A DNA stretch of 14,652 nt from DATCLA01 sp036564195 (GCA_036564195.1 DATCLA010000220.1:1-14652), one strand, 5' to 3'; positions 6,545 through 13,906 are shown, numbered from the stretch's first letter. Notes: generated from the letters alone by a model not told the origin. Translations and numbers: made by a program.

Positions 6545-7594
6545 ATGGCTACGCAATCCCCAAACGGCGGCCGGTTGGATGAAGCAGTATCTGCCACCCT
6601 GGCTCAGGGATACGGTTTGCAGATTCTCTCTGCCTGTCCGCACCGGAAAGTCTGGCAGCTGGAAACTTCCCAGGGACCCAAATACTTAAAAAAGACCAAA
6701 CTTAACGCCGCCAGTCTCTATTTCATCCATGAAGCCCTGGAATATTTAGTGCAACAAGGATTTCCAACCGTACCTCGTTTTCGGTTGGACCGGGACGGCA
6801 AACCCTTTGTCCAAAACGGCGCAGACCGCTATGTATTGACCGATTGGTACGATGCCACCGAATTGGACTTTCAAGTCCTGACCGATCTCCAACAGGCCTG
6901 CCGCCTTCTGGCCATCTTTCATTTGAAGAGCCGCGGTTTCCAACCATCCCGGCCCAGTACTCGGACAGTCTGGCTGGATTGGCCGGCTAAATGGGAAAAG
7001 CGGATCCGGGAGTTACAGACATTCCGTGATTTAGCCCGGGCCGACAGCGAGAACTCACCGTTCAGCCGACTCTACCTGCGCCACTTTGAACCATTTTACC
7101 GCCAGGCCAACCTCAGTTACCAATGGTTGCTTAAATCCCCCTACCCAGAGGTAGCTGCAGCCGCCGCCCGGGAACGCAGTTTCTGCCATCATGACTACTC
7201 AGACCGGAATCTGTTGCGGACCACTGCGGGACAGATCATCATGGTCGACTTTGACTATTGCCTGAGCGACCTGAGAATTCACGATTTAGTCAACCTATTG
7301 GTCCGTAATTTAAAATATCTTGCCTGGAACAGTGAACTCGGAAAGTACATTTTAACTCAGTATCATCAAACCGCACCGCTGTCCCGGGAAGAATTGCAGG
7401 TGATGTGGGTCCTGCTCAGTTGGCCTCAAGACTTTTGGCAAGTAGGGTTACAATTTTATGTCGAAAAACTACCCTGGCCTAAAGAACGCTTTCTCAGAAA
7501 ATTGGAACGGAAACTCCGGCAACGATTTGACCGGGAACGATTTTTAAGTGACTTTTCTCAAAATAACGGGATTTATACTTGGAAGAAAATGTAA
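6545..7594 (+). CDS. CotS-family spore-coat kinase-like protein (D)
   Basis: 349 residues from ATG 6545, with AGGAG 11 nt upstream. An in-frame GTG at 6533 overlaps that ribosome site and is unlikely to be the start. Seen: lysine in KYLKKTK (K49), LLAIFHLKSRGF (121-132), WPAKWEKRIREL (146-157), catalytic loop CHHDYSDRN (H215, D217, N222), metal motif MVDFDY (D235, D237), and C-terminal WPQDFWQVGLQFYVEKLPW. The last motif is nearer to kinase A (YYLEKQPW) than to B or C, so A and D look like the closest pair although they are on opposite strands. It ends 30 bp before a strong hairpin. Last gene of the plus-strand operon. Function inferred only from family. Confidence 0.83.
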   Translation: MATQSPNGGRLDEAVSATLAQGYGLQILSACPHRKVWQLETSQGPKYLKKTKLNAASLYFIHEALEYLVQQGFPTVPRFRLDRDGKPFVQNGADRYVLTDWYDATELDFQVLTDLQQACRLLAIFHLKSRGFQPSRPSTRTVWLDWPAKWEKRIRELQTFRDLARADSENSPFSRLYLRHFEPFYRQANLSYQWLLKSPYPEVAAAAARERSFCHHDYSDRNLLRTTAGQIIMVDFDYCLSDLRIHDLVNLLVRNLKYLAWNSELGKYILTQYHQTAPLSREELQVMWVLLSWPQDFWQVGLQFYVEKLPWPKERFLRKLERKLRQRFDRERFLSDFSQNNGIYTWKKM

Positions 7595-7623
7595 GAAGGG
7601 ACAGAGGGCTAGGGAAGATATTC

Positions 7624-7666
7624 ATTCATAAGCTGAACTAAACCGGATTTAGCTCAGCTTATGAAT
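7624..7666. terminator. Strong hairpin between convergent operons, likely bidirectional terminator
   Basis: A 19-nt arm (7624-7642) and its complement (7648-7666) with a single mismatch, loop CCGGA, sit between the stop of kinase D (plus) and the stop of the secreted PepSY-like gene (minus). On the plus strand it is followed by a T-rich stretch (GGTTTTAATTTAG). The long, near-perfect stem and the convergent position fit a shared terminator, although the T-tract is interrupted. Its right arm abuts repeat copy 2. Confidence 0.6.
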
Positions 7667-7782
7667 TTAAGTGGTTTTAATTTAGTTTATTTTACCACAA
7701 CACAATATGGTGGCGAAGCCGGTTTCGTCTGATCAATATATTGTATTAAAATGAAGGATTATTGAATTGTAAACCGGTTTAT
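7664..7782. repeat. Palindromic intergenic repeat, copy 2 (inverted relative to copies 1 and 3)
   Basis: Read on the minus strand it has ACCGGTTTACAATT near its left end, then ATCCTTCATTT and ATACAATATATTGAT. After a diverged centre comes CCATATTGTGTT, and the right end is AAACCACTTAAAT. Copy 3 has the matching right end AAACCGCTTAAAT and the same overall length (about 118 bp). The left end runs into the stop codon of the PepSY-like gene (7779-7781). Its centre has diverged more than those of copies 1 and 3. Confidence 0.65.
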
Positions 7783-8483
7783 TCGTCCTCTTTAATCTCG
7801 CCGGGTTCGCCGGTAAAGGCATCAACCAGCAGCACTCCTTTACCGCCAATACCGTCATTGTCATCGTAGCTTACCAACCAATACTGCTGATCATAATATT
7901 CAATCGTAAAAGTAAAGTCGGCAGTCGGGTAGATACCGTAAGTACGATAATAGACTTCTAAAGCCTTGCGAAGCGCCGTTTCCGGAGTGATGGCATTAGC
8001 CGGAATTATGTTCACCAGGATAAACTGTTCTTCTTTACCCCATTCAACTACTTTTACCTGAATGCTCTCACGTGGGTCCGGAGCCGGGGCATTGGATTCA
8101 ACTATAAACTCCTCCCCCGTCTTTAACCAATGTTCTCCGGAAAACTGGGCCTTGCTGTAAGAGACAAAGAAACTGAACTTCCTGGTATAATCATAATACG
8201 CATTCTCCAAAAGCTTGGGAATTAAGACAAATTTGTTCGGGACCGGCTCAACCACCACGCCGCTTTTGATGATGGTATCCACTACTTTATAAGTACAAGA
8301 CCAGTTTTCATTCCCGCCCTCAAAGATCATTTTTGTAACTAAAGTCTTTTGAAGCAGGGTTTGAATTACCCCTTCGTCAGGAGTACTGTTTTCTCCCACC
8401 CAAGCATCAATACAGGGGTTGATTATTTGTATACCTAAGATTGCCATTATAAGTAGACTGGCTAAAAACCGCTTCTTATTCAC
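7779..8483 (-). CDS. Secreted protein with PepSY-like C-terminal domain
   Basis: 234 residues from GTG 8483, chosen because GGGAGG stands 7 nt upstream; in-frame ATGs at 8498 and further up overlap the subtilase end and lack ribosome sites. Signal peptide: MNKKRF then a hydrophobic core (7-21), with possible cleavage near CIDA/W (27-28). It is not a lipobox, since INPC lacks the usual small residues. The C-terminal part (about 163-231) reads ITPETALRKALEVYYR, then FTIEYYDQQYWLVSY and VLLVDAFTGEPGEI. This is the pattern of a PepSY domain: helix, strands, then 'VDAxTGE'. The middle region is not recognised. It follows the subtilase gene by 16 bp. PepSY domains occur in protease propeptides and may inhibit or chaperone proteases, so action on the neighbouring enzyme is a reasonable inference. 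The domain call is by eye. Confidence 0.6.
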   Translation of the reverse strand: MNKKRFLASLLIMAILGIQIINPCIDAWVGENSTPDEGVIQTLLQKTLVTKMIFEGGNENWSCTYKVVDTIIKSGVVVEPVPNKFVLIPKLLENAYYDYTRKFSFFVSYSKAQFSGEHWLKTGEEFIVESNAPAPDPRESIQVKVVEWGKEEQFILVNIIPANAITPETALRKALEVYYRTYGIYPTADFTFTIEYYDQQYWLVSYDDNDGIGGKGVLLVDAFTGEPGEIKEDE

Positions 8484-8499
8484 CCTTCTGCCTCCCATT

Positions 8500-10410
8500 C
8501 TAATTCGACCGTTGATGCCAAGCCAAACCAATTATTTCAGTGCTATTATAAATTGCATAACCATTAACCCGAATCCGGTAGGTCCCGGCTGTACTCGGGA
8601 CAAACTCCACCAACTCCAGATTGTTACCTGCCGACATCGAACCGGCTACATAGTTTCCGCTGGGTCCGTAAATTACCAGATCGAGGTCGGATAAGTTATT
8701 TTCAGTTACTGTTGCTCCCGGATGTGAACCCGTTACGACATTATTCTGTTTCAACCAGGCCAGACTGACCCGGACCGGCCGGTTGGCCGCAGCAACATTA
8801 ATAGTCATTTCGTAGGGAAACTGAGCGGTGGTTAACTCCAGATCGGCATAAGTTGAATTGGCAACAATATCGTAGGCAGTTTTGGCATCAACCACTCCCG
8901 CGCCTTCTTGGTTGGAATAGTAGGGACTTAAGGAGTAACTGCCATAATCAGTGGCCGTCCGGTGGAAGGTACCAGCGGCGCAGATCGCTTTCAATAGTGA
9001 GTTATTTGTAATCAAATTGCTGCGGTACTCAAGTAACTGTGTCAATACTGCAGTTACATGAGGAGCAGCGAAACTGGTGCCGTTATAATTGCTGTAGCCG
9101 GCAACACTGATTCCCTGACCCGGAGCAGTCAAGTCCGGTTTATATCCCCCGGAGTTTTCAGCATAACAGCTAAAAGTGGATAAAGTATCATCATTCCAAT
9201 AAGGTTCTCTGGCGGAATCGTGATCGTAAATGGAACCTGTCACAATCGCGTTATAGGCCATGCCGGGATCGGAGATTAAATAATTGGAACCATTGGCATT
9301 GCCGGCGCTTTTAACAAAATGCACCTGGTGTTGATTTCCCAAATGATCGATCCATTTAGCCATATCTGAATATTCACCGCGCTGATCGCTATAGCCGGCA
9401 CTGTAATTAATCACCGTCACTCCCTGATCAATCAGCCACTCAATCTTCTGGTAATCCTGCAGGCGTGTTAAAGCGGCAACTACATACAAAGTGGCTAATG
9501 GTACTATCCCTTGTGTCTTACCAACAATCAGGCTACTAACAATGGTGGCATGAGTCGACAATCTGGTTCGGGCGGTACTGTCCGGAACATCAAAGATGAT
9601 GTCTCTGTCGGCTAGTTGGGCATTGGTCTTATCCGCATAACCGCTTTCCACCACCCCGACTTTGACCCCGTTTCCTTTGAGGTTGAGGGTATCCCTGGTG
9701 TAATTGGCGGTAATATTCGGAATACTGTAAGTAACTTCATCCTCTTTGACAGCGTTTTTAAATAAGTCAACCGTGGTTACTTCCGGGTCTTCACCTAATT
9801 TTGCAATGTCTTCCTTTTCCAGCTTGACAATGATAAACGGTGCATAACCACTGGTAAAAACCACCGCTTCCTGCTGCCGGTTTACATACCTAACAGCAAA
9901 CTTTTGGTTTTTCAGTTTATACTCATCTTTAGCTTTTAAACGCTTTTCTGTAAGGTATAAGTTAAGCTTCTCCTTACTTTCCTTTTTAAGATCAACAATC
10001 TTCAGTTCCTCTTTGACCGCTTGAGCAATTTTTTGATTGTCAATACCGGTAATCCAGATGGCTACCGTAATGAGGTCTTCAGTTTTCGAATTGTCCAACC
10101 AGTTTTGGAGTTTTGGGGATATTTTAGCCTTTTGAAATAATTGATCATGTTTCTCCGGGTCGTAAGTTTCACTTTTGCCGTTATTGAAAACAATCAGCTG
10201 CGCTACACTGTGATCAGTATATTTAACCTTATATAATTTTCCGGTGGCGAACTCACGGACTGGTTCTACAGCCGCAACAGCAAGATCACTGAAAGGGCCG
10301 TTAAATTTCTCGGTTGCCTTCACCCTGATATTTGTTAAGGCCAGCACTAATATCATGATGCAGACCAATGTCACGCTGCCACCCGCTTTGCGATTTTTAA
10401 TCATTCTCAT
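8500..10410 (-). CDS. Secreted subtilisin-family (S8) serine protease with Asp-to-Glu active-site change
   Basis: 636 residues from ATG 10410, 7 nt after AGGGGG; a TTG one codon earlier is less likely. Signal peptide 1-32 (VKA/TE). A propeptide-like region of about 200 residues follows, then a peptidase S8 domain (about 240-510): GVKVGVVESGY (E255 at the catalytic Asp position), STHATIVSS (H287), KSAGNANG (oxyanion N371) and NGTSFAAPHV (nucleophile S446). Spacing 255-287 equals Asp32-His64 of subtilisin. The C-terminal part (about 535-625, with RVSLAWLKQN, SDLDLVIYGPSGN and AGTYRIRVNGY) resembles a PPC/jelly-roll domain common in secreted proteases. Second gene of a secreted three-gene set. 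The Glu (codon GAA) is the odd feature: activity may be retained, altered or lost. Confidence 0.9.
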   Translation of the reverse strand: MRMIKNRKAGGSVTLVCIMILVLALTNIRVKATEKFNGPFSDLAVAAVEPVREFATGKLYKVKYTDHSVAQLIVFNNGKSETYDPEKHDQLFQKAKISPKLQNWLDNSKTEDLITVAIWITGIDNQKIAQAVKEELKIVDLKKESKEKLNLYLTEKRLKAKDEYKLKNQKFAVRYVNRQQEAVVFTSGYAPFIIVKLEKEDIAKLGEDPEVTTVDLFKNAVKEDEVTYSIPNITANYTRDTLNLKGNGVKVGVVESGYADKTNAQLADRDIIFDVPDSTARTRLSTHATIVSSLIVGKTQGIVPLATLYVVAALTRLQDYQKIEWLIDQGVTVINYSAGYSDQRGEYSDMAKWIDHLGNQHQVHFVKSAGNANGSNYLISDPGMAYNAIVTGSIYDHDSAREPYWNDDTLSTFSCYAENSGGYKPDLTAPGQGISVAGYSNYNGTSFAAPHVTAVLTQLLEYRSNLITNNSLLKAICAAGTFHRTATDYGSYSLSPYYSNQEGAGVVDAKTAYDIVANSTYADLELTTAQFPYEMTINVAAANRPVRVSLAWLKQNNVVTGSHPGATVTENNLSDLDLVIYGPSGNYVAGSMSAGNNLELVEFVPSTAGTYRIRVNGYAIYNSTEIIGLAWHQRSN

Positions 10411-10449
10411 CAAATTGCCCCCTGATTTGCCTATGATTATCAGAATTTA

Positions 10450-10478
10450 ACAGGGGACAGTTTTAAGACTGCCCCTGT
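10450..10478 (-). terminator. Hairpin between the Ig-repeat and subtilase genes (weak terminator or attenuator)
   Basis: ACAGGGG-CAGT pairs with ACTGTCCCCTGT around a 6-nt loop (one bulged base). It lies 28 bp after the Ig-repeat gene's stop and 40 bp before the subtilase start. The following bases (TAAATT) are not a real T-tract, so it should be leaky or act as a processing or stabilising structure. That would give more transcript of the Ig-repeat gene than of the protease. Confidence 0.45.
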
Positions 10479-10505
10479 ATCAACTGAAATATTAGGTTTA
10501 TCGTT

Positions 10506-11369
10506 TTATTTTACGGTAATCGTAACTTCCGCTTTAGCCTCGGCGCCAGTGGCATCACGGGCAATTAAAGTGAAAGTTGTGGTCGTGTTCGGCGTTACTG
10601 CAATGGAACCGTTGGGAGGCCGGTTAGGTAATTTAGCGCCACTACTGGTAACAATCTCGCAACCTACTACGTTTTCAGTCTTCCAATTGAGAGTGATCAT
10701 ATCCCCCCGGCGAATTTCGGTTTTACTTGCAGTAAAGCTCAGAATCTGTGGTTTCGGGGCATCTTTCACATTTACAGTAATCGCCGCACTAGTAACTTCC
10801 CCTTTGTAACCGATTGCTTCCAACAGGTAGGTGGTTGTCGTTTCCGGCCAAGCCTCAGTAGCGCCTTCAATCGGACGTAAAAATTCGTCATCTTTGGGAC
10901 TAATCCCAATAACTCGCACACTCGTACCATTTACCACCTTCCAGGAGAGCATTACCGTTTCTCCCGGGGTAACTTGAGTGGACGTAGCTTTGAAATACTC
11001 AATCCGCACTTCGCCTTTGACGTCAACATTAATTGTAAGTGCTTTACTAATCACGATGCCGTCGAGACCATAAGCGACCAGAATGTAAGAGGTAGTAGTC
11101 AGCGGCCAAACTTCAATTGAACCTTCTAAAGGCAGGTCTAATTCATCCGATTTTTCGATCCCGATAATCTCAATGTGACTAGCGCCGCTAACCTTCCAAT
11201 AAAGTTTGGCGGTAGCGCCGGACCTAATCACCGGTGAATCGGTAACAAACTTTTCGATCTTGGCAGGAACCAACTCAGACGCTAAGACAGAGTTTGCCAA
11301 GAACAGCGTGAACATGACACCCAACAACAAACATAACGTCCCCTTACCCAATAGCTTTAAACCTTTCAT
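10506..11369 (-). CDS. Secreted protein with three tandem Ig-like repeats
   Basis: 287 residues from ATG 11369, with AAGGAGAG 8 nt upstream. Signal peptide 1-30: basic MKGLKLLGKG, hydrophobic core, likely cut VLA/SE. The mature protein is almost entirely three repeats of about 80 residues (about 36-116, 121-202, 207-287). Each has the pattern 'I..F......I..G....L.WKV......I.......L...GS..V.P.TTT.Y.L.A....G', seen for example as KLYWKV (55-60), MLSWKV (140-145) and TLNWKT (226-231). This is a bacterial Ig-like beta-sandwich layout. No membrane anchor, LPXTG or SLH domain is seen, so it should be released or held non-covalently. First gene behind a strong promoter and operator, upstream of the protease. 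A binding or scaffold role is likely but unproven; no enzyme motif seen. Confidence 0.8.
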   Translation of the reverse strand: MKGLKLLGKGTLCLLLGVMFTLFLANSVLASELVPAKIEKFVTDSPVIRSGATAKLYWKVSGASHIEIIGIEKSDELDLPLEGSIEVWPLTTTSYILVAYGLDGIVISKALTINVDVKGEVRIEYFKATSTQVTPGETVMLSWKVVNGTSVRVIGISPKDDEFLRPIEGATEAWPETTTTYLLEAIGYKGEVTSAAITVNVKDAPKPQILSFTASKTEIRRGDMITLNWKTENVVGCEIVTSSGAKLPNRPPNGSIAVTPNTTTTFTLIARDATGAEAKAEVTITVK

Positions 11370-11391
11370 TATTACACTCTCCTTTCCTTTT

Positions 11392-11419
11392 TTGTAACAT
11401 ATATGTTAATATGTTACAA
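11392..11419. promoter_or_regulatory. Operator-like palindrome over the predicted transcription start
   Basis: Perfect 11-bp arms TTGTAACATAT (11392-11402) and ATATGTTACAA (11409-11419). Within it a third half-site ATATGTTA (11401-11408) forms an inner 14-bp palindrome with the left arm and a tandem repeat with the right one. The predicted +1 of the promoter (near 11417) falls inside, as expected for a repressor site. The half-sites TGTAACAT/ATGTTACA are the same as in the palindrome at 1984-2006, but spaced 10 bases apart rather than 1. No regulator gene lies in the window. Confidence 0.65.
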
Positions 11420-11423
11420 AAAA

Positions 11424-11452
11424 ATTATAACTTTACCAATATTTTATGTCAA
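11424..11452 (-). promoter_or_regulatory. Consensus sigma-A promoter of the Ig-repeat/subtilase/PepSY-like genes
   Basis: On the minus strand TTGACA (11452-11447), 17 nt, TATAAT (11429-11424): both hexamers perfect and the spacing ideal. The predicted start near 11417 gives a leader of about 48 nt containing the operator and the AAGGAGAG ribosome site. A promoter this strong immediately followed by a palindrome suggests a high-output, repressed gene set. Confidence 0.85.
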
Positions 11453-11475
11453 GTTTTTATGTGATCTTTTTGGGA

Positions 11476-11511
11476 TTCAATTAATTGAAGAAGTAACGGA
11501 GATATTTCCGT
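11476..11511. promoter_or_regulatory. Upstream palindromes in the 425-bp gap (possible regulator sites)
   Basis: TTCAATTAATTGAA (11476-11489) is a perfect 14-bp palindrome, and ACGGA/TCCGT (11496-11511) is a short inverted repeat. They stand about 60-90 bp upstream of the predicted start of the Ig-repeat transcript. The rest of this gap holds the promoter and operator, the pnp terminator and repeat copy 3; nothing gene-like was seen at 11512-11620. Confidence 0.25.
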
Positions 11512-11621
11512 AATAAACCCAGATGAATGCTGATTTATGGTGACAAGGTAAACCGGGATTGAGCGGTAAATAACAGCGCCCAGTGGTAATGGAATAAGGT
11601 TAATTTGAAATTAGATAAAAT

Positions 11622-11648
11622 AAAAAACCTCCCAAACCGGAAGGCTTT
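11622..11648 (-). terminator. Intrinsic terminator after pnp
   Basis: On the minus strand AAGCCTTCC, loop GGTTT, GGGAGG, then TTTTTTATTTT: a compact stem with one G-U pair followed by a good T-tract. It lies about 150 bp beyond the pnp stop, so repeat copy 3 is transcribed as part of the pnp 3' untranslated region. Confidence 0.75.
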
Positions 11649-11660
11649 CCTGCTAGTCTT

Positions 11661-11778
11661 AATTGAGCGAGTTTCATAATCCCCAAATGTCCATTTGAAT
11701 ACAATATATTGATAGAATAATCCGGGCGCCATATATTGTATTAAATATTACTAAATGTAATTATGAAACCGCTTAAAT
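11661..11778. repeat. Palindromic intergenic repeat, copy 3 (best preserved)
   Basis: A 118-bp element with near-perfect terminal inverted repeats of about 20 bp: AATTGAGCGAGTTTCATAAT at 11661-11680, mirrored by 11759-11778 (complement ATTTAAGCGGTTTCATAAT). Inner arms TTTGAATACAATATAT (11695-11709, one extra base) and ATATATTGTATTAAA (11731-11745) flank a GC-rich centre. It would fold into one long hairpin. No coding capacity. It resembles a MITE or REP-type element. No clear target-site duplication was seen. Confidence 0.8.
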
Positions 11779-11794
11779 CAACAACTCGAATTAA

Positions 11795-13906
11795 TCAGCT
11801 ATGATTCTCCTGCTTTTCATCTCCGCCTAAGAGCACTTTGCGGGAGAGGTTGATCCGGCCCTGTTTGTCAATCTCCACCACCTTGACCATAATTTCGTCG
11901 CCGACATTAACTACATCTTCTACTTTGGCAACCCGTTCCTTGGCTAACTGGGAAATATGCACCAATCCTTCTTTTCCCGGCAATATCTCCACAAAGGCGC
12001 CAAAATTCATCAGACGGGTAACTTTCCCCATGTAGGTAGCGCCCACTTCGACATCGGCTGTTAAGCGCTTGATGATCTCCTGCGCTTTGGCTCCAGCCTT
12101 AGCGTCGGCTGCGGCAATAAAGACCCGTCCACTGTCCTCAATATCAATTTCCGCACCGGTTTCCTCAATAATCTTCCGGATGATCTTGCCGCCCGGTCCA
12201 ATCACATCGCGAATCCGGTCCGGATCAATGTCAAAGGTGATGATCCGAGGCGCATAGGGTGAAAGTTCCGGCCGGGGCTTACTGATTACTGCCAACATCT
12301 TGTCCAAAATAAAGAGCCGTCCCACTCTGGCCTGTTCCAGGGCTTGAGAGAGAATCTCCCGACCGATACCTTTAATCTTAATGTCCATCTGGATTGCAGT
12401 AATTCCGTCCTTAGTGCCGGCAACCTTAAAATCCATATCACCATAGTGGTCCTCAAGTCCTTGAATATCGGTGAGGATGGCAAAATCATCGCCGTATTTT
12501 AAAAGACCCATAGCCACACCGGCGACAGGTTTTTTAATCGGCACCCCCGCATCCATTAACGCTAAAGTACTCCCGCAAACACTTGCTTGGGAAGATGAAC
12601 CGTTCGACTCCAGCACCTCTGAGACTAAACGGATTGTGTAGGGAAATTCTTCTTCGGAAGGGATTACCGGCAGCAAAGCTCTTTCCGCCAAGGCGCCGTG
12701 CCCGATCTCCCGGCGTCCCGGACTACGCAGCGGCCGGACTTCACCTACACTGTATGAAGGGAAATTATAATGATGAATATAACGTTTGGATTCTTCTTCT
12801 CCTAAACCGTCCAGAATCTGTTCCTCGCTGATTCTTCCTAAAGTACAGACAGTCAGAACCTGCGTTTGGCCCCTGGTAAACAGTCCCGTCCCGTGGGTTC
12901 GGGGGAGTACTCCGACTTCACAGGTGATTGGGCGGATTTCCGACAAGCCTCGCCCATCGGGACGAATCTTATCCACCGCAATCATCCGCCGGACTTCTTC
13001 CCTAACCATATTTTCCAGAACTTCATTAATATCTCTTTGGACTGCGGGATACTCCTCAGCCAAAGTTGCTTCAAAATGTTGTCGCGTTTCTTCCTGAACC
13101 TGATTAATCAATTCTTCCCGTTGCAGTTTTTCTTCGGTTTTAATCGCGGCGGACAATTTAGTGGCAGCGTATTCCCGCACTGCCTGTTCAATCTCGGGAT
13201 TCGGTTCGAACAGGGTGACTTCCACTTTAGGTTTACCGACCTCTTCCCGGATCTTTTCGATAAAGGCGACAATTTCTTTGATTACGGAATGTCCAAACAA
13301 GATTCCTTCTAAAGCTTCAGCTTCGCTAATCTCCTTGGCACCAGCTTCCACCATCATAATCGCGTCTTTGGTACCGGCTACCGTAATCTGCATATCCGTC
13401 TTTTCCATCTGGGCAACAGTGGGATTAATCACATACTCCCCATTCACCCGGCCCACTTTAACGCCGCCAATTGGCCCTAAAAACGGAATCTCGGAAATAT
13501 GTAAAGCTGCCGAAGCACCGATCATCGCGGCCAGACTGGGTTCATTATCCGGCTCTACCGATAAAACTGTTGCTACTATCTGGACATCATTGCGAAATCC
13601 CTCGGGAAATAGGGGCCGAATCGGGCGGTCAATCATCCGGGCAGCCAAAATAGCACTTTCCGCCGGCCGTCCTTCCCGTTTGATAAATCCGCCTGGTATT
13701 TTGCCAACCGAATATAACCTTTCTTCATAATCCACTAACAGCGGGAAGAAATCAATGCCTTCCCGGGGTTGGGACGCCATTACTGCTGTAACCAAGACCA
13801 CTGTGTCGCCATAGCGGACCAAAACTGCCGCGTTGGCCTGCTTGGCCATTTTACCGTACTCTATCACTAACGGCCGGCCCCCTAAGGTCATCTCCCATTT
13901 TTGCAT
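11795..13906 (-). CDS. pnp: Polyribonucleotide nucleotidyltransferase (PNPase)
   Basis: 703 residues, normal length, from ATG 13906 with AGGAGG about 8 nt upstream. PNPase degrades RNA 3'-to-5' by phosphorolysis, releasing nucleoside diphosphates, and acts in mRNA turnover. Seen in order: first RNase PH-like domain (FFPLLVDYEER, PGGFIKREGRPAESAILAARMIDRPIRPLF region); the all-alpha linker; second RNase PH domain with FTRGQTQVL, HYNFPSYSVGE, GRREIGHGALAERAL and SNGSSSQASVCGSTLALMDAG; KH domain with RDVIGPGGKIIRKI; and S1 domain from VGATYMGKVTRLMNFGAFVE to GLVHISQL. The tail after S1 is short (GDEKQENHS). It follows rpsO, as in many bacteria. Its leader contains a stem-loop, and its 3' region contains repeat copy 3 before the terminator. 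Confidence 0.98.
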   Translation of the reverse strand: MQKWEMTLGGRPLVIEYGKMAKQANAAVLVRYGDTVVLVTAVMASQPREGIDFFPLLVDYEERLYSVGKIPGGFIKREGRPAESAILAARMIDRPIRPLFPEGFRNDVQIVATVLSVEPDNEPSLAAMIGASAALHISEIPFLGPIGGVKVGRVNGEYVINPTVAQMEKTDMQITVAGTKDAIMMVEAGAKEISEAEALEGILFGHSVIKEIVAFIEKIREEVGKPKVEVTLFEPNPEIEQAVREYAATKLSAAIKTEEKLQREELINQVQEETRQHFEATLAEEYPAVQRDINEVLENMVREEVRRMIAVDKIRPDGRGLSEIRPITCEVGVLPRTHGTGLFTRGQTQVLTVCTLGRISEEQILDGLGEEESKRYIHHYNFPSYSVGEVRPLRSPGRREIGHGALAERALLPVIPSEEEFPYTIRLVSEVLESNGSSSQASVCGSTLALMDAGVPIKKPVAGVAMGLLKYGDDFAILTDIQGLEDHYGDMDFKVAGTKDGITAIQMDIKIKGIGREILSQALEQARVGRLFILDKMLAVISKPRPELSPYAPRIITFDIDPDRIRDVIGPGGKIIRKIIEETGAEIDIEDSGRVFIAAADAKAGAKAQEIIKRLTADVEVGATYMGKVTRLMNFGAFVEILPGKEGLVHISQLAKERVAKVEDVVNVGDEIMVKVVEIDKQGRINLSRKVLLGGDEKQENHS

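Noticed and set aside
12583..13730. Several plus-strand frames of 60-189 codons opposite pnp
   Set aside because: They are antisense to a complete, strongly conserved PNPase gene and are Ser/Arg/Pro-rich shadow translations with no ribosome sites of note.
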